A stretch of 64,000 nucleotides of DNA. It comes from Desmodus rotundus. Lineage: Eukaryota; Chordata; Mammalia; Chiroptera; Phyllostomidae. Under the pieces are notes generated by a model. The model was not told the DNA's origin. It saw only the letters and a program-made list of their open reading frames with translations, and did not search any database. This document shows, piece after piece, positions 59,559 to 64,000 of this stretch. Positions within the stretch are counted from its first letter, which is position 1, and each line of letters opens with the position of its first letter. The DNA lies in assembly GCF_022682495.2 (NCBI RefSeq), contig NC_071392.1, forward strand, positions 140,130,818-140,194,817. Direction: 5' to 3'. The position numbers were made by a program, and so were the translations under genes.

Positions 59559-61942
59559 CTCTGGGCCGGAGCACCAGCCTCACTGAGAGAGACCTGAAAG
59601 AGGCCAAGGCGCGGAGCCAGCAGATCGCAGCCCAGCTGACCACCCCTCCCAGCTCCAACTCCCGAGGCGTCCAGCTCTTCAACAGGCGCCGGCAGAGGGT
59701 GAACGAGTTCACCTTGGAGAGCCACGGCCGGAGGGGACAGAAGCCCAGCCAGGAGTCCCTCAGAGTGCCCCCTGCCAGCCCCACAGGCCATGCCCCAGAG
59801 CTCTGCCTGAATCCCACCTCACTCCCCAAGCCAGGCCCTGCAAGGAGCCCTGACGGCCAGAGCCTTGACGTAGGGGTCCCTGGTCACAGCATGGAGGGGT
59901 GCTCAGAGGAAGCCAGCTTGCTGCGGCACCTGGAGAAGGTGGCCAGTGAGGAGGAAGAGGTACCACTGGTGGTGTATTTAAAGGAGAATGCAGCTCTGCT
60001 GACGGCTAATGGGCTTCACCTGTCCCAGAACCGAGAGACCCAGAAGAGTCCACCGACCCCACCTCCAGCCGAGACCCACAGCCCAGCTGCCAATGTCAAC
60101 CAGAACCTTGCCTCACCCAGCGCTGCGCTCGTCACACCCGAGTCTACCAGCAACCACAACCTCCCAGCCACTGATGTCAATCAGAACCCACCGGCCACTG
60201 TGGCCCCTCAAAGCCTGCCGCTTTCCAGCATTCAACAGAATTCTTCAGAGGCACAACTCCCACCGAATGGCACCGTGCCAGATTCCAAACCCAGTGCCCT
60301 GTGTGCTGGTGGGCAACCCCAGGAGCTGGCCACAGAGGTGAGGTCCAGCACCCTTTTAATTGATAAGGTATCAGCTCAATCTACCACCACCAGCACCTTC
60401 CCCGGAGAAGCCGCTCCCATCTCCAGCTCCGGGCCCCCAGCCCCGGATTTCATGTCCAGCTCCCTGCTCATCGATGTCCAGCCCAGTGCTGCAGCAGTGT
60501 CAGCAGAACAAGAGATGCCTGGGCGGGCAGCTGCCACCACACCTACCAAGTTGTACAGCGAGGTCCACCTCACGCTGGCCAAGCCCCACTCCGTGGTCAA
60601 CAGGACAGCCAGGCCCTTTGGGATCCAGGCACCAGGGAGCACTGGCCAGATTGAGCAGAGCCCCATGGTAGAGAGACGACACCTCGGGGGGAAGGCCCCA
60701 GCTCCCCAGTCCTCCAGCATGGCCGACAGGAGCCCTCGGCCACAGAGGCATGTAATGTCTCACAGCCCCATGGTGGAGAGGAGGCCCATGGCACAGCGAA
60801 GCCCTGCCTTGGAGAGACGCCCCTTCGGAAACTTCACCCCACCCCCCACTTATGCTGAGACCTTGTCCACAGCTCCCCTGGCTTCCCGGGTTAGGTCTCC
60901 CCCATCTTACTCTGCCCTGTACCCCAGCTCCGACCCCAAGCCTTCCCATCTGAAGGGCCAGGGGACTCCCGCCAGCAAGACAGGGATTTTGGAGGAGTCT
61001 ATGGCCCGGAGGGGCAGCCGGAAATCCATGTTCACCTTCGTGGAGAAGCCCAAGGTGACTCCGAATCCAGACCTGCTGGACCTGGTACAGACGGCTGATG
61101 AGAAGCGGAGGCAGAGGGACCAGGGGGAGGCTGGCGCAGAGGAGGAGCCCTTCGCACTGGGGGCTGAGGCCTCCAACTTCCAGCAGGAGCCAGCACCCAG
61201 GGACAGGGACAGCCCCACCGGGGCTGAGAACGTCCTCCCCGAGTGGGCCTCATGCCTCAAGTCCCCGCGCATCCAGGCCAAGCCGAAGCCCAAACCCAAC
61301 CAGAACCTGTCTGAGGCTTCCGGGAAAGGAGCTGAGCTCTATGCCCGCCGCCAGTCCCGCATGGAGAAGTACGTCATCGAGTCTTCGGGCCCTGCAGAGC
61401 TGGCCCGCTGCCCTTCACCCACAATGTCCCTTCCTTCGTCCTGGAAGTACTCCTCTGGCAGTCTCCGGGTGGCATCCCGAAGCCCAGCGCGGACCCCACC
61501 TGCCTCCCTCTACCATGGCTACCTGCCTGAGAACGGGGTACTGCGCCCAGAACCCACCAAGCAATCGCAGCCTCCATACCAGCTGCGGCCCTCCCTCTTT
61601 GTCCTCTCTCCCATCAAGGAACCTACGAAGGTCTCGCCAAGAGCTGCCTCACCGGCCAAGCCGAGCTCCCTGGACCTGGTGCCCAGCCTGCCCAAGGCGA
61701 CCCTTCCTAGGTCACCTGCCCTGCCTCGGCCCTCCCGCCCCTCACCAGGCCTCTACACAGCCCCTGGCCAGGATGGCCTCCAGCCCACTGCTGTGAGCCC
61801 TACCTACGGCAGCGATATCTCCCCCGTGTCTCCCTCCAGGGCCTGGTCTCCCCGAGCCAAGCAGGCCCCGAGGCCCTCCTTCTCCACCCGGAACATCGGG
61901 ATCGAGGCTCAGGTGTGGAAGCCTTCCTTCTGCTTCAAGTAA
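59559..61942 (+). CDS. SYNPO: Synaptopodin, large terminal coding exon (residues 136-929)
   Basis: This exon carries most of synaptopodin, a mostly disordered proline/serine-rich scaffold that organises actin bundles. The acceptor AG is at 59557-59558 and the stop TAA at 61940-61942. The joined product is 929 residues. In order: the synaptopodin-family N-terminal block [29 protein letters not shown] and [14 protein letters not shown] (136-190); an acidic-to-hydrophobic stretch [20 protein letters not shown] (264-283); two LLID motifs (about 401-404 and 438-441); three imperfect SPMVERR-like repeats (about 503-556); PPTY at 564-567 and PPSY at 583-586, which are WW-domain ligands of the kind reported to bind partners such as MAGI-1; [17 protein letters not shown] (619-635), a basic and phosphorylatable motif; and [10 protein letters not shown] to [15 protein letters not shown] (710-745). 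The C-terminus is WKPSFCFK. Met247 at 59891 is the first in-frame Met in this exon, has a good Kozak context (A at -3, G at +4) and is the likely start of the short neuronal form. Human and mouse also have a form with a different C-terminus; its splice is not visible here. Confidence 0.97.
59790..59810 (+). promoter_or_regulatory. SYNPO: Six-codon uORF ahead of the short-form start
   Basis: The only ATG between the exon start (59559) and Met247 (59891) is at 59790, in the +1 frame. It encodes MPQSSA and stops at 59808-59810. In a long-form mRNA it is inside the coding sequence and irrelevant. In an mRNA starting at the CpG island it would be a true upstream ORF, with a purine at -3, 80 bases before the Met247 codon. 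Confidence 0.5.
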
Positions 61943-62059
61943 CAGACCCCACAGGGATCCCACTGCCTGTCAAGGCCCCCTCTCTGAGGGCAGGTGGAAA
62001 GCAGATGTGGCAGGAAGTGTCCCAGGGCTGAGAGTTAGGAGTATGGGGACACTTGGGGC

Positions 62060-62165
62060 TCAAGGGCTGACACTGCTATCAGCTAGCTCTGTGATGTTGG
62101 GCAAGTCACCTCCCCTGAGGGGCAGCTGCCCATTCCCTGCCACAAGGGTGGTTGGACTCCATGTC
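62060..62165 (+). repeat. MIR fragment in the SYNPO 3' UTR
   Basis: agctagctctgtgatgttgg, gcaagtcacctcccctgagg, then a worn MIRc-like gttggactccatgtcag. Confidence 0.62.
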
Positions 62166-62904
62166 AGAGGGATATGAAGTCTGCTTCTGGATGGGAGGAG
62201 GGTCACGGAGAGAGAACTCCCAAGGCAGGCCCGACCCAGGCTGGGGGCTTCCTCTGGCCTTTGTGAGCTAATGGGATGCCAGCGTCTTGCTGGGGAGTGG
62301 CCTAGAAGGGGGCCCTAACAGGGGCTTCTGGAGCAAACAGAACCGGCCAGTGCCTATGGAACAGCCAGCCAAGGGGCCGCCCTCCTCTGCAGCCCCAGTG
62401 GGGCCACCCTCATGGGGCCCCAGCTCCCGGCACCTTTCTGCCTGTTGCTGGATTCTCACCTCCACGGGTCTGTCTCTTTTGCCTCTGCCTTCTGGACGCC
62501 GTTTCCTCTCCACTGCTTCAGAGAACTTTGCCTCAGCCTCCACATTTTCTCCTGCTGGATGAAGACTTAGCCCGCTGCTGCTGTCTGATGCTTTTCTTCC
62601 TGCCCTCGTGCTCAGCTGCCTCCATGCCTTCTCCGAACACCTGGCTCCGCTTTAGGGACCGCTCAGGCAGTTCATCCCAGCCCTCCGCCCCGATTCCTGG
62701 GCTTGCCCTCACTGTTCTGGGTTAGGGGAGGTCCGCAGACCCCGAAAGATGGAGAACCCTATAGAAGGACATGCAGGTGTGGGTGTGCAGTGAGGACACA
62801 GGCCCCTGGCAATGTACCATTGGCTGTTTTCTCTTCACCTTTAGCCGAGATCTGCCCAACTGAAAGCAGCCATCTCCACAAAGTGGAAGGAGAGAGGCAG
62901 CAGA

Positions 62905-63075
62905 GTAGGGTTCTGGTCACATCTCAGCCTCTGATTTGCGGTGTGACTTTGGCCAAGTCACGTTCCCTTTCTGGGCCTGTTTTCTCATTTATACAATGGG
63001 GTCCCTACTGGCTGTGACCATCTGTGAGGATTGAGAGGATAGGCTGGTGCTTCTGGAGAAAGGCCTTGTAAGTGA
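62905..63075 (+). repeat. MIR SINE in the SYNPO 3' UTR
   Basis: atttgcggtgtgactttggc, caagtcacgttccctttctg, ggcctgttttctcatttata and gtgaggattgagaggat. Confidence 0.7.
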
Positions 63076-63885
63076 TAAGTCCCCTGGGAAGAGAGGGGAA
63101 GGACAGGGGCAGTTGCCATAGGACAGATGGAGATTAGGTGTCCACTAGGGTGTTCTGGGTAGGGTGTGGCCGGAGGAGCCAGGGGATCCGAAGCCTGGAA
63201 GCCTTGGCTGGGACGGCGCAGGTGCAGGATTGCCTGGGGGCAGGAGCGTGGCAAGGGCTGGGGCGGGAGCACAGCTGCTCAATGCAATGGGACGAGGAGA
63301 CCTTCAGGTTTTGAGGAAAAGGCTGGGATGTAAGAGAGTGATGCCATGTGTCCCTTCAGATTCATAGTGCACTGAGGGTGTTGAGCCAGGTAGTCTGAGA
63401 GCCTCCCCACCTCTGACAGCTTTGATGTGCTGCGGCCCCCCAAACCAGGCTTTGTGGGGGCTGAGAGAATATAGACGCAAGAGGCAGAATTCAGATGAAA
63501 GCTCCCGAAGGCTGGGGCCTGAGCACCACCCACTTTCTATTTCCCAGCCCTATTTCTGGGCTCCCCAGTGGGGAGAGGGGTGGTGGAGGCGGTGCCCATG
63601 CTGGGCTGAGCCTGCAGTTTTCCTGAGCTCATCTCCATGGGAACAGGGGGTGCCTTCCCAGTGAGTTCATTCTGCCCGGAATGCGGGGGCATTTAGGAGG
63701 GAGTCATGAGTGAGCTCAGCAACTTCATGCCAGCACCTCCCAGGACGGAGTGAAGTCCCTGCCCCTAGACCCCTGCTCTCTTCGACTCCCAAGGGCCAGT
63801 GTGGAAGAGCCCACCTTCCATCCTGCAGCACCTGCGGCCAGGCAGGCCGAGCTCTTCCCCCAACTTTGTTTTCTCTCCTGTTCTC

Positions 63886-63950
63886 AATACACTCTGCCTC
63901 AAATCTGCCTTGCTTCTTTCTTTCTTCCGTGCTCGCTGGCTGTGGTGAGG
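63886..63950 (+). terminator. SYNPO: Candidate SYNPO polyadenylation site (variant AATACA signal)
   Basis: AATACA at 63886-63891, in the context ctcaatacactctgcctc, is followed by a T-rich run and then a G/T-rich element (gctggctgtggtgagg, near 63935-63950). This is the arrangement of a cleavage signal plus downstream element. AATACA is a minor functional variant of AATAAA. In human the next gene on the same strand (MYOZ3) starts shortly downstream, which fits a gene end here. Cleavage would fall at roughly 63905-63915. Confidence 0.45.
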
Positions 63951-64000
63951 GCTTCCTCCCTCCTCCCTGATTCTGGCCTGGGAAGTGGGACTGGGCAGCT

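Larger units (their letters stand above)
61943..63910 (+). other. SYNPO: 3' UTR of SYNPO
   Basis: About 2 kb of non-coding sequence follows the stop codon. It carries two MIR remnants (62060-62165 and 62905-63075), and the open frames in it look like chance. I see no AATAAA or ATTAAA between the stop and the window end. The end is placed from the AATACA signal at 63886-63891, so it is approximate. Confidence 0.6.

Noticed and set aside
1..64000. A new multi-gene or defence-type system
   Set aside because: Nothing in either strand suggests one. The window is a single mammalian gene in repeat-bearing non-coding DNA.

Overview
The window is a stretch of mammalian nuclear DNA, most likely from a bat. 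The lineage evidence is three tRNA-derived SINEs of the bat VES type in the first 3.6 kb (two reversed, one forward, at least one with clear target-site duplications) and a 195-bp TA-flanked mariner-type miniature transposon at 47463-47657. The remaining recognisable repeats are ancient mammalian ones (MIR, L2, MER5-like hAT elements, old L1 pieces). There is no sign of bacterial, viral or organellar sequence.

The one protein-coding gene I can support is SYNPO (synaptopodin), on the + strand. Its coding sequence joins 33301-33706 to 59559-61942. The splice sites are clean (gtaag donor, polypyrimidine-cag acceptor), the phase matches, and the joined frame gives 929 codons plus stop, the length I recall for the long human protein. 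The 25.9-kb intron between them contains a CpG island (about 39030-39420) with GC boxes and a strong splice donor. This is the best candidate for an internal promoter and noncoding first exon. Spliced to the big exon, it would give the short form starting at Met247 (683 residues).

Layout: 1-33066 is 5' flank and/or the first intron(s) of SYNPO. It holds VES, L1, MIR, L2 and MER5 repeats, a degenerate GGAT array, a long palindromic repeat, and two or three tentative promoter or first-exon candidates (near 10.4, 18.5 and 26.8 kb). 33067-33706 is the first coding exon. 33707-59558 is intron 2, with the CpG island, a 39-bp minisatellite, the mariner element, an L1 3' end and a second regulatory candidate at 50.5-50.9 kb. 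59559 to about 63.9 kb is the terminal exon: 2.4 kb of coding sequence and about 2 kb of 3' UTR ending near a non-canonical AATACA signal. The last 100 bases are 3' flank.

Synaptopodin is a proline-rich actin-associated protein of kidney podocyte foot processes and of dendritic spines and the spine apparatus. I see no new multi-gene system here. The points worth following are the alternative promoters, a single six-codon uORF in the short-form leader, the uninterrupted frame upstream of the long-form ATG, and several repeat structures. Most other open reading frames are chance frames in GC-rich or tandemly repeated DNA.
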